Numbered from the stretch's first letter, positions 16,994-25,585 are shown. The stretch: DNA of 64,000 nt from Labrys wisconsinensis (GCF_030814995.1 NZ_JAUSVX010000002.1:310001-374000), one strand, 5' to 3'. The notes: generated by a model not told the origin, from the letters alone. Numbers and translations: made by a program.

Positions 16994-17803
16994 TTGGCAC
17001 CGCCCGAAAACCGCAGCCTCGCCGCCAAGATGCAGCGCGGGGAACCCACCTTCGGCGCCACCTTCTACACCGGCTCGACCGTCGCCATCGAGGCGGCCGG
17101 CAATTGGGGGCTCGACTTCGCCTTCATCGACGCCGAGCACACGCCGGTCAACGTCGACAGCCACCTGGAGAAGCTGGTGATGGCGTCCCTGCTCGCCGGC
17201 ATCGCGCCGCTGGTGCGGGTGCGCGGCACCAACGAGTGGGATATCCGCAAGTCGCTGGAATTCGGCGCCACCGGCGTGATCGTGCCGCAGGTCGGCACGG
17301 CCGACCAGGCCCGGGCCATCGTCCGTGCCGCCAAGTTCCCGCCCGTCGGCCGGCGCGGCGGCGACGCTTCCTGCCGCGCCGCGGGCTTCGCCGGGCCGGG
17401 CTTCCAATGGTCGCGGTACATGGAGCACGAGAACGCCACGCGCCTCGTCATCCCCATGGCCGAAAGCTACGAGTTCTTCGACAATATCGACGCGATCCTG
17501 GAGGTCGAAGGCATCGATGTCATCAATTTCGGGCCGGCCGACTATTCGATCTCGCGCCGGATCTCGATCGATTATTCCATGGCGCATCCCGAGGTCGAGG
17601 AACGCCTGGCCGAGCTGGTCGAGAAGTGCCATGCGCGCGGCATCAAGGTGATGGCCCCGTGCATCCCGCCGGTGGCCGAGAACGTCACGGCGCTGAGGAA
17701 GCGCGGCGTCGACATGATCATCATGGGCAATGACGTGATGTTCCTGAACGAAGGCTGCCGGCGCGCCCGCGAGGCGATCGACACCGCGGCGAAGACCGCC
17801 TGA
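16994..17803 (+). CDS. HpcH/HpaI-family aldolase
   Basis: 269 residues. It belongs to the class II pyruvate aldolase (HpcH/HpaI, 2-keto-3-deoxy-acid aldolase) family: FIDAEHTPVN, the GATGVIVPQVGT segment and INFGPADYSISR fit the family. Such enzymes reversibly cleave 2-oxo-hydroxy acids to pyruvate plus an aldehyde. A TTG start at 16994, with GGAGA eight bases upstream, is the only plausible beginning. It follows the importer genes on the same strand, so it probably acts on the imported compound. Confidence 0.85.
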   Translation: MAPPENRSLAAKMQRGEPTFGATFYTGSTVAIEAAGNWGLDFAFIDAEHTPVNVDSHLEKLVMASLLAGIAPLVRVRGTNEWDIRKSLEFGATGVIVPQVGTADQARAIVRAAKFPPVGRRGGDASCRAAGFAGPGFQWSRYMEHENATRLVIPMAESYEFFDNIDAILEVEGIDVINFGPADYSISRRISIDYSMAHPEVEERLAELVEKCHARGIKVMAPCIPPVAENVTALRKRGVDMIIMGNDVMFLNEGCRRAREAIDTAAKTA

Positions 17804-17827
17804 ACCCGCCACACCGGAGCAAGAGAC

Positions 17828-18646
17828 ATGACCGATCCCTTCAGCGTGGACGGCCGCCTGGCCGTGGTGACCGGCGGCCTCGGCCAGCTCGGCACGCAGT
17901 TCACCCGCTCCCTGGCGCAGGCCGGGGCCCGGGTGGCGATCTTCAGCCGCCGGCCTATCGGCGCCGACAAGCTCGCCGAGAAGTTCCCCGGCCTGGGCGA
18001 CCGCATCCGGGTCTACGAGGCCAGCGTCCGCGACAAGGCGGCGCTGGAGCACGCGACGGAGGCGCTCGTCGCCGACTGGGGCGTGCCGCACGTCCTCGTC
18101 AACAATGCCGGCATCGATTCCAAGCCCGACGGCTCGGCCGAGCAGAACGCCCCCTTCGAAGCCTATCCGCAGAAATACTGGGACGAGATCATCGACACCA
18201 ACCTCACCGGCGTGATGCTGACCAGCCAGGTGGTGGGCAGCCGGATGGCGGCGGAGCGGCGCGGCTCGATCATCAATGTCGGCTCGATCTACGGCATGGT
18301 CTCGCCGAACCAGGCGCTCTATGCCTATCGCGAGAAGCGCGACGGCGTGCCCTTCATCAAGGCCGTCTCCTATGCGGCGTCGAAGTCCGGCCTCATCAAC
18401 CTGACGCGCTATCTCGCCACCTACTGGGCGCCGAAGAAGGTGCGCGTCAACCTGATCTCCTTCGGCGGCGTCAAGACCGCCACCTTCGACAAGGAGTTCA
18501 TCGAGGCCTTCCTGGAGCGCGTGCCGATGGGGCGGCAGGCCGAGATCGACGAGTATAACGGCGTCGTCCGCTTCCTGGCTTCCGACGCCTCGTCCTACAT
18601 GACCGGCTCGAACGTGGTGGTCGACGGCGGCTTCACCGCCTGGTGA
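17828..18646 (+). CDS. Short-chain dehydrogenase/reductase
   Basis: 272 residues. The cofactor motif is VVTGGLGQLGTQ near residues 13-24, with NNAG at about 92-95 and the catalytic YAASK near residue 185. An insert before the active-site Tyr (YREKRDGVPFIKAV) is unusual in classical SDRs. It starts 24 bp after the aldolase gene and is the last gene of the operon starting at 13971. It likely oxidises or reduces an intermediate in the same pathway. Confidence 0.88.
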   Translation: MTDPFSVDGRLAVVTGGLGQLGTQFTRSLAQAGARVAIFSRRPIGADKLAEKFPGLGDRIRVYEASVRDKAALEHATEALVADWGVPHVLVNNAGIDSKPDGSAEQNAPFEAYPQKYWDEIIDTNLTGVMLTSQVVGSRMAAERRGSIINVGSIYGMVSPNQALYAYREKRDGVPFIKAVSYAASKSGLINLTRYLATYWAPKKVRVNLISFGGVKTATFDKEFIEAFLERVPMGRQAEIDEYNGVVRFLASDASSYMTGSNVVVDGGFTAW

Positions 18647-18662
18647 CCGCCCGGCGCCGGCC

Positions 18663-20282
18663 TCAGGCCGTTTCCTCCAGCACCAGCGCGGCGCCCTTCT
18701 CGCCGACCATGATCGAGGGCGCGTTGGTGTTGCCGGAGGTGATGGTCGGGAAGATCGAGGCGTCGATCACCCGCAGGCCGGCGAGGCCGTGCACGCGCAG
18801 GCGCGGGTCGACCACGGCCCGGTCGGGATCCGGCCCCATGGCGCAGGTGCCGCAGGGGTGGAACACCGAATAGCTGCGCGCCCGGATGTCGGCGAGGAGG
18901 TCGGCATCGTCGTCGACGGCCGGCCCCGGCTTCTCCTCCGTCTCGATCAGGGCACGGAACGAGGGGGCGGCGGCAAGCCGGCGCAGCAGCCGGGCGCCTT
19001 CGACGAGCTCGGCGGTGTCGTGCTCGGTGGAGAGGTAGTTGGCCCGGATCGTCGGCGGCTGCCGCGGATCGGCGGAGCGGATCGCGACCCGGCCACGGCT
19101 GGTCGGCCGGCAGGGGGAGACGCTGGTGGTGAAGCCGGCGAAGCGGTCGGGCTTGGTCAGCGCCCGCACGCCGGGCGCGGCGCGCTCATAGCTCAGCGGC
19201 GAGAAGTAGAGCTGGATGTTGGGCTCGGCCAGGTCGGGCCTGGTGCGGACGAATCCGCCGCCCTGGTTGACGCTGAGCGACAGCGGACCGGTGCTCCGCA
19301 GCATGTATTCCACCCCGGCGCGCAGCCGCGGCAGCAGCGGGCCGAGCACCTGGTTGAGGCTCGGGCGGCGCGAGCGGTAGACATGATCGTAGCACAGGTG
19401 GTCCTGCAGCTCGGCGCCGACCTGGCGCCGGTCGACCACCGGCGCGATGCCGAGCGAGGTGAGGAGATCCGCCGGTCCGACGCCGGAGAGCTGCAGCAAT
19501 TGCGGCGTGTTGATCGCGCCGCCGCTCAGGATGATCTCGCGACCGGCCCGCGCCTCGAGCGTCCGGCCGTTGCGCTCATAGACGATCCCGACGGCGCGGC
19601 GGCCTTCGAACAGCAGCTTCGTCGCCAGCGCCTGCGTCTCGACGTTCAGGTTGGGCCGGCGCTGGGCCGGCCACAGATAGGCCCGTGCCGCCGAGGCCCG
19701 GTAGCCCTTGACGGTGGTGTTGAGCTGATAATAGCCGATGCCCTCGATGCTCCCGCCGTTGAGGTCGGCGCTGCGGGGCAGGCCCGCCTCGGCGGCCGCC
19801 TCGATGAAGGCGGCGGTCAGGGGGTGGGCGGTCGCGGCGATGGTGCTGACATGCAGCGGCCCGCCGGCACCGTGCCAGGCGTCGGCGCCGAGGGCGTGAT
19901 CCTCCAGCCGGCGGTAGGCCGCCAGCACGTCGGGCCAGCCCCAGCCGGCGTTGCCGAGCGCCCGCCAGGCCTCGAAATCGCCGGCCTGGCCGCGCGAATA
20001 GACCATGGCGTTGATCGAGCTCGACCCACCGAGGACCTTGCCGCGCGGCTGGTAGATGGTCCGCCCGTCGAGGCCGGGCTCGGCCTCGGTCCGGTACATC
20101 CAGTTCACGTCGGGATCGTAGAAGCTCATGCCGTAGCCGATCGGCGTCTGGATCCAGAAGCGCCGGTCGGACGGGCCGGCCTCCAGCAGCAGCACCTTGT
20201 GGCGGCCCGTCTCGGTCAGGCGCGCGGCGACCACGCAGCCGGCCGAGCCGGCGCCGACGATGATGAAATCATAGGTGTCCAT
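18663..20282 (-). CDS. GMC-family FAD oxidoreductase (choline dehydrogenase-like)
   Basis: 539 residues. The FAD-binding motif is IIVGAGSAGCVVAARL near the N-terminus. GMC signature 1 is at about residues 82-105 (GKVLGGSSSINAMVYSRGQ) and signature 2 near 260-275 (SGGAINTPQLLQLSGVGP). The catalytic His is in FHPCGTCAMG and the Asn/His partner in SGNTNAPSIM. It probably oxidises an alcohol to an aldehyde. GAGG precedes the start at 20282. A possible 27-codon gene ends 11 bp upstream, and a 29-bp MocR-type box lies at 20418-20446. Confidence 0.9.
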   Translation of the reverse strand: MDTYDFIIVGAGSAGCVVAARLTETGRHKVLLLEAGPSDRRFWIQTPIGYGMSFYDPDVNWMYRTEAEPGLDGRTIYQPRGKVLGGSSSINAMVYSRGQAGDFEAWRALGNAGWGWPDVLAAYRRLEDHALGADAWHGAGGPLHVSTIAATAHPLTAAFIEAAAEAGLPRSADLNGGSIEGIGYYQLNTTVKGYRASAARAYLWPAQRRPNLNVETQALATKLLFEGRRAVGIVYERNGRTLEARAGREIILSGGAINTPQLLQLSGVGPADLLTSLGIAPVVDRRQVGAELQDHLCYDHVYRSRRPSLNQVLGPLLPRLRAGVEYMLRSTGPLSLSVNQGGGFVRTRPDLAEPNIQLYFSPLSYERAAPGVRALTKPDRFAGFTTSVSPCRPTSRGRVAIRSADPRQPPTIRANYLSTEHDTAELVEGARLLRRLAAAPSFRALIETEEKPGPAVDDDADLLADIRARSYSVFHPCGTCAMGPDPDRAVVDPRLRVHGLAGLRVIDASIFPTITSGNTNAPSIMVGEKGAALVLEETA

Positions 20283-20293
20283 CGCTTGCCGCC

Positions 20294-20377
20294 TCAGTGC
20301 ACGCGATCGAAGATCGCGATCGGCGGCGGGTCCAGGCCCGCCGGTATCGGAATCGTGTCGAAGGTCTTGAAGGACAT
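20294..20377 (-). CDS. Possible 27-residue peptide upstream of the GMC gene
   Basis: A short reading frame (ATG at 20377, TGA at 20294-20296) encodes a Pro/Ile-rich peptide beginning MSFKTFDTIPIP and ending IAIFDRVH. It ends 11 bp before the GMC start codon, and the GMC ribosome-binding site directly follows its stop, a layout that permits translational coupling. Third codon positions are GC-rich as in real genes, although this is weak evidence in high-GC DNA. No good Shine-Dalgarno sequence is seen for it. It may be a leader peptide, a small accessory protein, or chance. Confidence 0.35.
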   Translation of the reverse strand: MSFKTFDTIPIPAGLDPPPIAIFDRVH

Positions 20378-20417
20378 CAGGAAGAACCCCCCGGGGGAGC
20401 CGATACGCTAGGTTCGG

Positions 20418-20446
20418 ATTGGCCTGCCGGTCAGGTCCATTCTGGA
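20418..20446. promoter_or_regulatory. MocR-type operator box, copy 1
   Basis: This 29-bp segment, starting ATTGGCCTG and ending AGGTCCATTCTGGA, matches the box at 21994-22022 (opposite strand) at 23 of 29 positions, including a shared run of 12 bases (AGGTCCATTCTG). It contains inverted TGGYCT/AGGTCCA half-sites. It lies between the MocR stop and the 27-codon frame/GMC gene, about 136 bp before the GMC start. Binding by the MocR protein is inferred. Confidence 0.65.
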
Positions 20447-20450
20447 GAAA

Positions 20451-21947
20451 TCAACAGGCCAATTTGCCGGCTTCGACCGTCTTCAGCACCTCGGCCAGAA
20501 GCCGCGCCCCGGTCTCGATCTGCGTCGGCGTGATGCCGCCGAAGCCGAGGACCAGCCCTTCGCGCGCGATCGGCTCGATGCAGAAGCGGCTGATCTCGGC
20601 GACGGTGAGGTTGCGCTCGGCCGCGGCGCCGGCGACGGCGGCGCCACGCAGGCCCGGCTTCAGCCAGGCGATGGTATGGAGCCCCGTGGCGATCGGCACG
20701 ATACTCATCCACGGCGAGAGGTGCCTGGCGCCGGCGTCGAGCAGGGCCTGGCAGCGCTCCGCATAGATCCGGCGCATGCGCCGGACATGGGCGGCGAAGT
20801 GGCCCTCGGCGATGAAGTCGCAGACATGGTCCTGGAGCGAGGTGGGCACGCCCGGCGAGAAGGCGGCCAGGCTGGTCTCGAAGGTGCGCACCAGCGCCGG
20901 CGGCGCCAGGATGAAGCCGAGGCGCAGCGCCGGGAACAGGGTCTTGCTGAAGGTGCCGACATAGATGACGCGGCCGGCGGCGTCGATGCCCTTGAGCGTC
21001 GGCAGGGGCCGGCCGTGGAAGAAGAGCTCGCCGTCCCAGTCGTCCTCGATCACCCAGCCGCCGGCGGCGCCGGCCGCCTGAAGCAGGGCGAAGCGACGCT
21101 CCAGGCTCAGCTTGGCGCCGAGTGGCTGCTGGTGCGACGGCGTGACGAAGGCGAGCTTGAAGCCGGGGCAGCGCGCCAGGCCCTCGGCGACGACCAGCCC
21201 GTCATCGTCGACCGGCACCGGCACGATTTCGGCGCCGTGCACCAGGAAGCTGTTGCGGGCCCCGATCGTGCCGGGGTTCTCGAACCAGATGCTGTCGCCC
21301 GGATCGACCAGGGCCGCGGCGATGAGCTGGAAGGCCTGCTGGGCCCCGGCGACGATGAAGATCTGCTCGGGCGAGCAGGCCACCCCGCGATTGGCCCGCA
21401 GGTGCCCGGCGATGGCGGCGCGCAGCGGCGGGTGGCCGAACGGGTCGGGATAGCCGAGCACGTCCTGGCGCGAGCTGCGCCAGTGCCGGGCGACGATGCG
21501 CGACCATTGCGCGACCGGGAAGGCGTCGAAGGCCGGCATCGCCGTGGTGAAGGCGCGCGGCACGTGCGGCAGGCGGTGTGCGAAATGATCCGAGGCCGCC
21601 GCCATAAGCTGGGACAGCGGCGCCCGCTCGACCGCGTCCGCCCGCTCGACCTCCGGCACGGCGGGGCGGTCGGCATGGACGGCGTCGCTGACATAGGTGC
21701 CGGCGCCGACGCGCGATTCGATCAGCCCTTCGGCCGCCAACTGCTCGAAGCTCTCCGTCACCGTGGTGCGGGCCACGGCGAGCTCGCGGGCCAGGATGCG
21801 CGAGGCCGGCAGCCGGTCGCCGGCGGCGAGCCCGCCGCCGAGGATCAGCTCGCGCAGGGCCGAGGTGAGCTGCAGGCCGATCGTCCGGGATGAGGCGTGG
21901 TCGATGACGATCGACTGCAGCAGGGCTCCGCCCGCACGTTTCACCAT
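20451..21947 (-). CDS. MocR/GabR-type regulator (GntR HTH fused to aminotransferase fold)
   Basis: 498 residues. An N-terminal GntR winged helix (about 20-90: LQLTSALRELILGGGLAAGD, RLPASRILARELAVARTTVT) is followed by a fold-type-I aminotransferase domain (about 120-495). The PLP lysine is in GTFSKTLFPALRLGF. Such proteins bind PLP and sense an amine, amino acid or vitamin B6. The frame is open much further upstream, but ATG 21947 begins the conserved region. It is divergent from the dehydratase/aldehyde-dehydrogenase operon at 22095, and the shared 29-bp box links it to the GMC gene downstream. Confidence 0.88.
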   Translation of the reverse strand: MVKRAGGALLQSIVIDHASSRTIGLQLTSALRELILGGGLAAGDRLPASRILARELAVARTTVTESFEQLAAEGLIESRVGAGTYVSDAVHADRPAVPEVERADAVERAPLSQLMAAASDHFAHRLPHVPRAFTTAMPAFDAFPVAQWSRIVARHWRSSRQDVLGYPDPFGHPPLRAAIAGHLRANRGVACSPEQIFIVAGAQQAFQLIAAALVDPGDSIWFENPGTIGARNSFLVHGAEIVPVPVDDDGLVVAEGLARCPGFKLAFVTPSHQQPLGAKLSLERRFALLQAAGAAGGWVIEDDWDGELFFHGRPLPTLKGIDAAGRVIYVGTFSKTLFPALRLGFILAPPALVRTFETSLAAFSPGVPTSLQDHVCDFIAEGHFAAHVRRMRRIYAERCQALLDAGARHLSPWMSIVPIATGLHTIAWLKPGLRGAAVAGAAAERNLTVAEISRFCIEPIAREGLVLGFGGITPTQIETGARLLAEVLKTVEAGKLAC

Positions 21948-21993
21948 GATCGATGTTTCCCGAACGCCTGGCCGGCAATGGCCTGCCAGATGG

Positions 21994-22022
21994 TTCAGAA
22001 TGGACCTTAGAGCCAGACCAAT
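21994..22022. promoter_or_regulatory. MocR-type operator box, copy 2
   Basis: On the reverse strand this reads ATTGGTCTG at one end and AGGTCCATTCTGAA at the other, matching copy 1 (20418-20446) at 23 of 29 positions. It lies in the 147-bp divergent gap between the MocR gene and the operon at 22095, so one box could serve autoregulation and activation. Confidence 0.65.
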
Positions 22023-22094
22023 TCGAGGGGAAGATCGAGGTTCCCGTGCCGGCCTTCGCCGAGCGAAGAGCGGCGGTCGATCGAGGCGGACGAG

Positions 22095-23201
22095 ATGAAG
22101 ATCAAGCGGCTGGAGACGTTCCACGATGACCACGTCGGATTCGTCCGCCTGACCACCGACGACGGCCATGTCGGCTGGGGCCAGGTCTCGCCCTACAACG
22201 CAGACATCACCTGCCAGGTCTTCCACCGCCAGGTCGCCCGCTGGGCCGCGGGCTGGGATGCGACCGACATCGCCGGGCTGGTCGAGCTCATTCCCGAGCG
22301 CGAGCACAAGTTCCCCGGCTCCTATCTCTTCCGGGCGCTGACCGGCCTCGACACGGCGATGTGGGACCTGCGCGGCAAGCTTGCCGGCAGAAGCGTCTGC
22401 GCCCTGCTCGGCGGCACGCCGAGGCCCTTTCCGGTCTATGCCTCGAGCATGAAGCGCGGCGAGATCACGCCGGAGGCCGAGGCCGAGCGCCTGAAGCGCC
22501 TGCAGGGCGAGTTCGGCTACACCGCCTTCAAGTTCCGCGTCGGCAAGGAATGCGGCCACGACCAGGACGAATGGCCGGGCCGCACCGAGGCCATCGTGCC
22601 GATGGTGCGCAAGGCGCTCGGCGACGAGGCCCGCCTGCTCGTCGATGCCAACAGCGCCTATTCGCCGGCCAAGGCGATCGAGGTCGGCCGTATGCTGGAG
22701 GACCACGACGTCTGCCATTTCGAGGAGCCGTGCCCCTATTGGGAGCACGACTGGACGCGCGAGGTGCGGCAGGCCCTGTCGCTCGACGTGACCGGCGGCG
22801 AGCAGGACTGCGACCTCACGCTGTGGAAGCACATGATCCGCCTGGGCGCGGTCGACGTGGTCCAGCCGGACATCTGCTATATCGGCGGGGTCGAGCGCAT
22901 GCTGAAGGTGGTGGCCCTGGCCAGGGAGGCCGGCATGCCGGTCACGCCCCATTCGGCCAACCAGAGCCTGGTGACGGTCTACACCCTCCACGTCATGGGG
23001 GCGATCGACAATGCCGGACCCTATGTCGAATATTCGATCGAAGGCGCCGACTATTATCCCTGGGAGCAGGGGCTGCTCGCCAACCCGCTCGAAGTGCGCG
23101 ACGGCAAGGTGGCGATCCCGGACGCGCCGGGCTGGGGTGTCGAGGTGAGTCCGGACTGGATTTCGCGGGCGCGGCGCCAGGTGACGGAGATGCCGGCATG
23201 A
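22095..23201 (+). CDS. Enolase-superfamily (mandelate racemase/muconate cycloisomerase-like) enzyme
   Basis: 368 residues. N-terminal capping domain (about 1-120), then a TIM barrel with K146 in FKFRVG, metal ligands D184 (LLVDANS), E210 or E211 (FEEP) and E236 (GGEQD), and the general base H286 in TPHSANQS. This arrangement fits acid-sugar dehydratases or racemases that abstract a proton alpha to a carboxylate. It overlaps the aldehyde dehydrogenase gene by 4 nt. The substrate is presumably a hydroxy or sugar acid produced by the GMC and aldehyde dehydrogenase enzymes. Confidence 0.87.
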   Translation: MKIKRLETFHDDHVGFVRLTTDDGHVGWGQVSPYNADITCQVFHRQVARWAAGWDATDIAGLVELIPEREHKFPGSYLFRALTGLDTAMWDLRGKLAGRSVCALLGGTPRPFPVYASSMKRGEITPEAEAERLKRLQGEFGYTAFKFRVGKECGHDQDEWPGRTEAIVPMVRKALGDEARLLVDANSAYSPAKAIEVGRMLEDHDVCHFEEPCPYWEHDWTREVRQALSLDVTGGEQDCDLTLWKHMIRLGAVDVVQPDICYIGGVERMLKVVALAREAGMPVTPHSANQSLVTVYTLHVMGAIDNAGPYVEYSIEGADYYPWEQGLLANPLEVRDGKVAIPDAPGWGVEVSPDWISRARRQVTEMPA

Positions 23202-24703
23202 GCCGCACGCTCGACGCCCTCGTCGGCGAAGCCTTGGCGACCGGCACCATTGCCGGCCTGCCCGACGGCCACTTCATCGACGGACGGCTCGTGCCCTCGC
23301 AGTCCGGCGCGGGCATGGAGAGCTGGGACCCCGGACGGGGGGCCGTGTTCGCCGCCTTCGCGGCGGGCGAGGCGGCCGATGTCGACGCTGCGGTGGACGC
23401 GGCGCGGCGGGCGCTGAAGGGGCGGTGGCGCGACCTCAGGCCGGCCGAGCGCGGGCGCATCCTGCAGCGCGCCGCGGCGCTGATCCGCGAGAACGCCGCG
23501 CGCCTCGCCGTCGCCGAGAGCCTGGATTCCGGCAAGCGGCTGAGCGAGGCCTTGGGCGATGTCGCCGGCGCGGCCCGCTGCTTCGACTATTACGCCGGCG
23601 CCTGCGACAAGCTGCAGGGCGACACCATGCCGCTCGGGCGCGACCATCTCGGCATGACGGTGCACGAGCCGGTCGGCGTCGCGGCGCAGATCATCCCCTG
23701 GAACTATCCGATCTCCACCGCCGCGCGCGGCCTGGCGCCGGCCCTCGCCGCCGGCTGCGCCGTGGTGGCCAAGCCCGCCGAGCAGACGCCGTTCACCGCG
23801 CTGATGCTGGCGGCGCTCCTCGACGAGGCCGGGCTGCCGGACGGGGTGTGCAACGTCGTGACCGGCACCGGACGCGCCGCCGGCGCGCCGCTCGTCGCCC
23901 ATCCCGGCGTCGACCACGTCACCTTCACCGGCTCGGTCGCCACCGGCATCGGCGTGATGCAGGCGGCGGCGCCGAACGTGACGCAGGTCGTGCTCGAGCT
24001 CGGCGGCAAGTCGCCGGTGCTGGTGTTCGGCGACTGCGACGTCGAGAGCGCCCTGTCGGGCGTGATGGAGGCGATCTACGAGAATGCCGGCCAGATCTGC
24101 TCGGCCGGCTCGCGCCTGGTCATCGAGCGCGGCCTGCGCGACGCCTTCCTCGCCCGGCTGGTCGAGCGGGTGGAGCGCCTGACCCTCGGCCACGGCCTGA
24201 CCAACCCCGGCATGGGCCCGGTCAGTTCGGCGGCCCATCTCGCCAGGATCGACGGCATGGTCTCCGCCGCCGTCGGACGGGGCGCGCGGCTCCATGCCGG
24301 CGGCTTCGTGGTGGAGCGGCCGGACCTCGGCAGAGGCTGGTTCTACGCGCCGACCATCGTCGAGCCGGCCGCCGGCAGCGACGCCATCGTCCAGGACGAG
24401 GTGTTCGGCCCGGTGCTGGCGGTCCAGACCTTCGACACCGAGGAGGAGGCCCTCGCCCTCGCCAACGGCACCCCCTACGGCCTCGTCGCCGGTGTCTATA
24501 CCGGCGATTTCGGCCGTGCTCACCGCCTGGCGCGCGACATCGATGCCGGGCAGATCTACATCAACGAATATTTCGCCGGCGGGATCGAGATGCCGTTCGG
24601 CGGCAACCGCCTGTCCGGCTTCGGCCGCGAGAAGGGGCTGGAGGGCCTGCGTTCCTACAGCCGGGTGAAGAGCATCGCCGCCCGCATCGCGCGGCCGGCC
24701 TGA
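23198..24703 (+). CDS. NAD(P)-dependent aldehyde dehydrogenase
   Basis: 501 residues. Catalytic Cys301 is in NAGQICSAGS, general base Glu267 in LELGGKS, and the cofactor-binding IIPWNYP and FTGSVATG motifs are intact. It resembles betaine-aldehyde-type dehydrogenases and would oxidise an aldehyde to the acid. The reading frame is open over 800 bp upstream, but the ATG at 23198 overlaps the preceding stop (ATGA) and starts the conserved protein. It is in one operon with the dehydratase and functionally pairs with the GMC oxidoreductase at 18663. Confidence 0.92.
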   Translation: MSRTLDALVGEALATGTIAGLPDGHFIDGRLVPSQSGAGMESWDPGRGAVFAAFAAGEAADVDAAVDAARRALKGRWRDLRPAERGRILQRAAALIRENAARLAVAESLDSGKRLSEALGDVAGAARCFDYYAGACDKLQGDTMPLGRDHLGMTVHEPVGVAAQIIPWNYPISTAARGLAPALAAGCAVVAKPAEQTPFTALMLAALLDEAGLPDGVCNVVTGTGRAAGAPLVAHPGVDHVTFTGSVATGIGVMQAAAPNVTQVVLELGGKSPVLVFGDCDVESALSGVMEAIYENAGQICSAGSRLVIERGLRDAFLARLVERVERLTLGHGLTNPGMGPVSSAAHLARIDGMVSAAVGRGARLHAGGFVVERPDLGRGWFYAPTIVEPAAGSDAIVQDEVFGPVLAVQTFDTEEEALALANGTPYGLVAGVYTGDFGRAHRLARDIDAGQIYINEYFAGGIEMPFGGNRLSGFGREKGLEGLRSYSRVKSIAARIARPA

Positions 24704-24769
24704 CGCTACGCCCCGTCAGGCGCCGGCGGCCCGGCTCGAACGGTCCCGTGCCTCGGCACCATTCGTGCG

Positions 24770-25585
24770 TCAGAACAGCTCGTCCAGGAGGAGATGGAAC
24801 TGGAGCCTGCGCTGATCCGCGCAGGCGATGCCGTAGCGTGCGAGAAGTCGCTCCTGGAGCAAAGCATCGAACTCGCCAAGGCAATTCCAGAGTATCGCCA
24901 GGTCCTGGTATCGGTCGGCGATCCCGGCTCGCCCGACATCGATGCATCCGACAACCCGGCCGTCCAGCATCAGAAGGTTGTCGAGCGAAAAGTCTCCATG
25001 CGTCACGACAGGATCGGGCGAGAGGGGCAACAGGCGATTCATTGCCTCCCATACCTGCTCGGCCGTCCAGCCTTCTCGCTCCTCGTCGAAATCGTCTTCC
25101 TCGACCAAGCCCGCATCGATGCGCATGCGCGCATGGGCGAGCCGATAGGCATGATCGGCGTTGAAGGGGCATGCCCCGATGGGAATGGCGTGGAGTTGCC
25201 GCAGGAACTCCGCCAGCGCGTCCACGACGGCGAGACCGGCATCTGGATTTGCCTGCAGCACCTGACAGGCGGTTTTTCCCGGCAGTGCCGTCATCAGCAG
25301 CCAGGCGTCGTCCGGCGAGCCGACGAAATGTCTGACATCGGGCACCGGCAGGTATCCCGCCAGCCAGCGCAGCCTGACCATCTCATTCGCCAGGTCGTCG
25401 GCACTCAAATCCCTGCCGGTTTTCAGGAATAGATCGGGTGCGCCGGGCTTGCCGTGCAGGCGGTAAACCTCGCCGCCGGACTCGCCGACATGGTCGCGCA
25501 TCCACTGATATCCGGCCAATTCACCGGACAAGCTCGCTGGCACGGGCACGGCCGCACAGGCTTCCTCTCTAGTCGTCGTGGTCAC
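24770..25585 (-). CDS. Aminoglycoside 3'-phosphotransferase, APH(3')-I-like
   Basis: 271 residues, the usual length of APH(3') enzymes. The catalytic loop VTHGDFSLDNL (H196, D198, N203), the metal-binding D216 in CIDVGRAGIADRYQDLA, the ATP-site K55 in LFLKTG, and E68 are all present. Segments such as GKPGAPDLFLK, DDAWLL and DLAILWNCLGEF closely resemble APH(3')-I (kanamycin/neomycin kinases). Start is GTG 25585 with AGGAGGGG upstream. There is no mobile element nearby, and the composition looks like the neighbours, so it appears chromosomal. Whether it confers resistance is unknown. Confidence 0.87.
   Translation of the reverse strand: MTTTTREEACAAVPVPASLSGELAGYQWMRDHVGESGGEVYRLHGKPGAPDLFLKTGRDLSADDLANEMVRLRWLAGYLPVPDVRHFVGSPDDAWLLMTALPGKTACQVLQANPDAGLAVVDALAEFLRQLHAIPIGACPFNADHAYRLAHARMRIDAGLVEEDDFDEEREGWTAEQVWEAMNRLLPLSPDPVVTHGDFSLDNLLMLDGRVVGCIDVGRAGIADRYQDLAILWNCLGEFDALLQERLLARYGIACADQRRLQFHLLLDELF

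Noticed and set aside
21948-22991. N-terminal extension of the MocR frame to 22991
   Set aside because: The extension lies antisense to the enolase-family gene and before the conserved GntR domain; ATG 21947 gives a normal-length MocR protein.
23054-24523. 489-codon open frame on the reverse strand
   Set aside because: Antisense shadow of the aldehyde dehydrogenase gene; low-complexity product.
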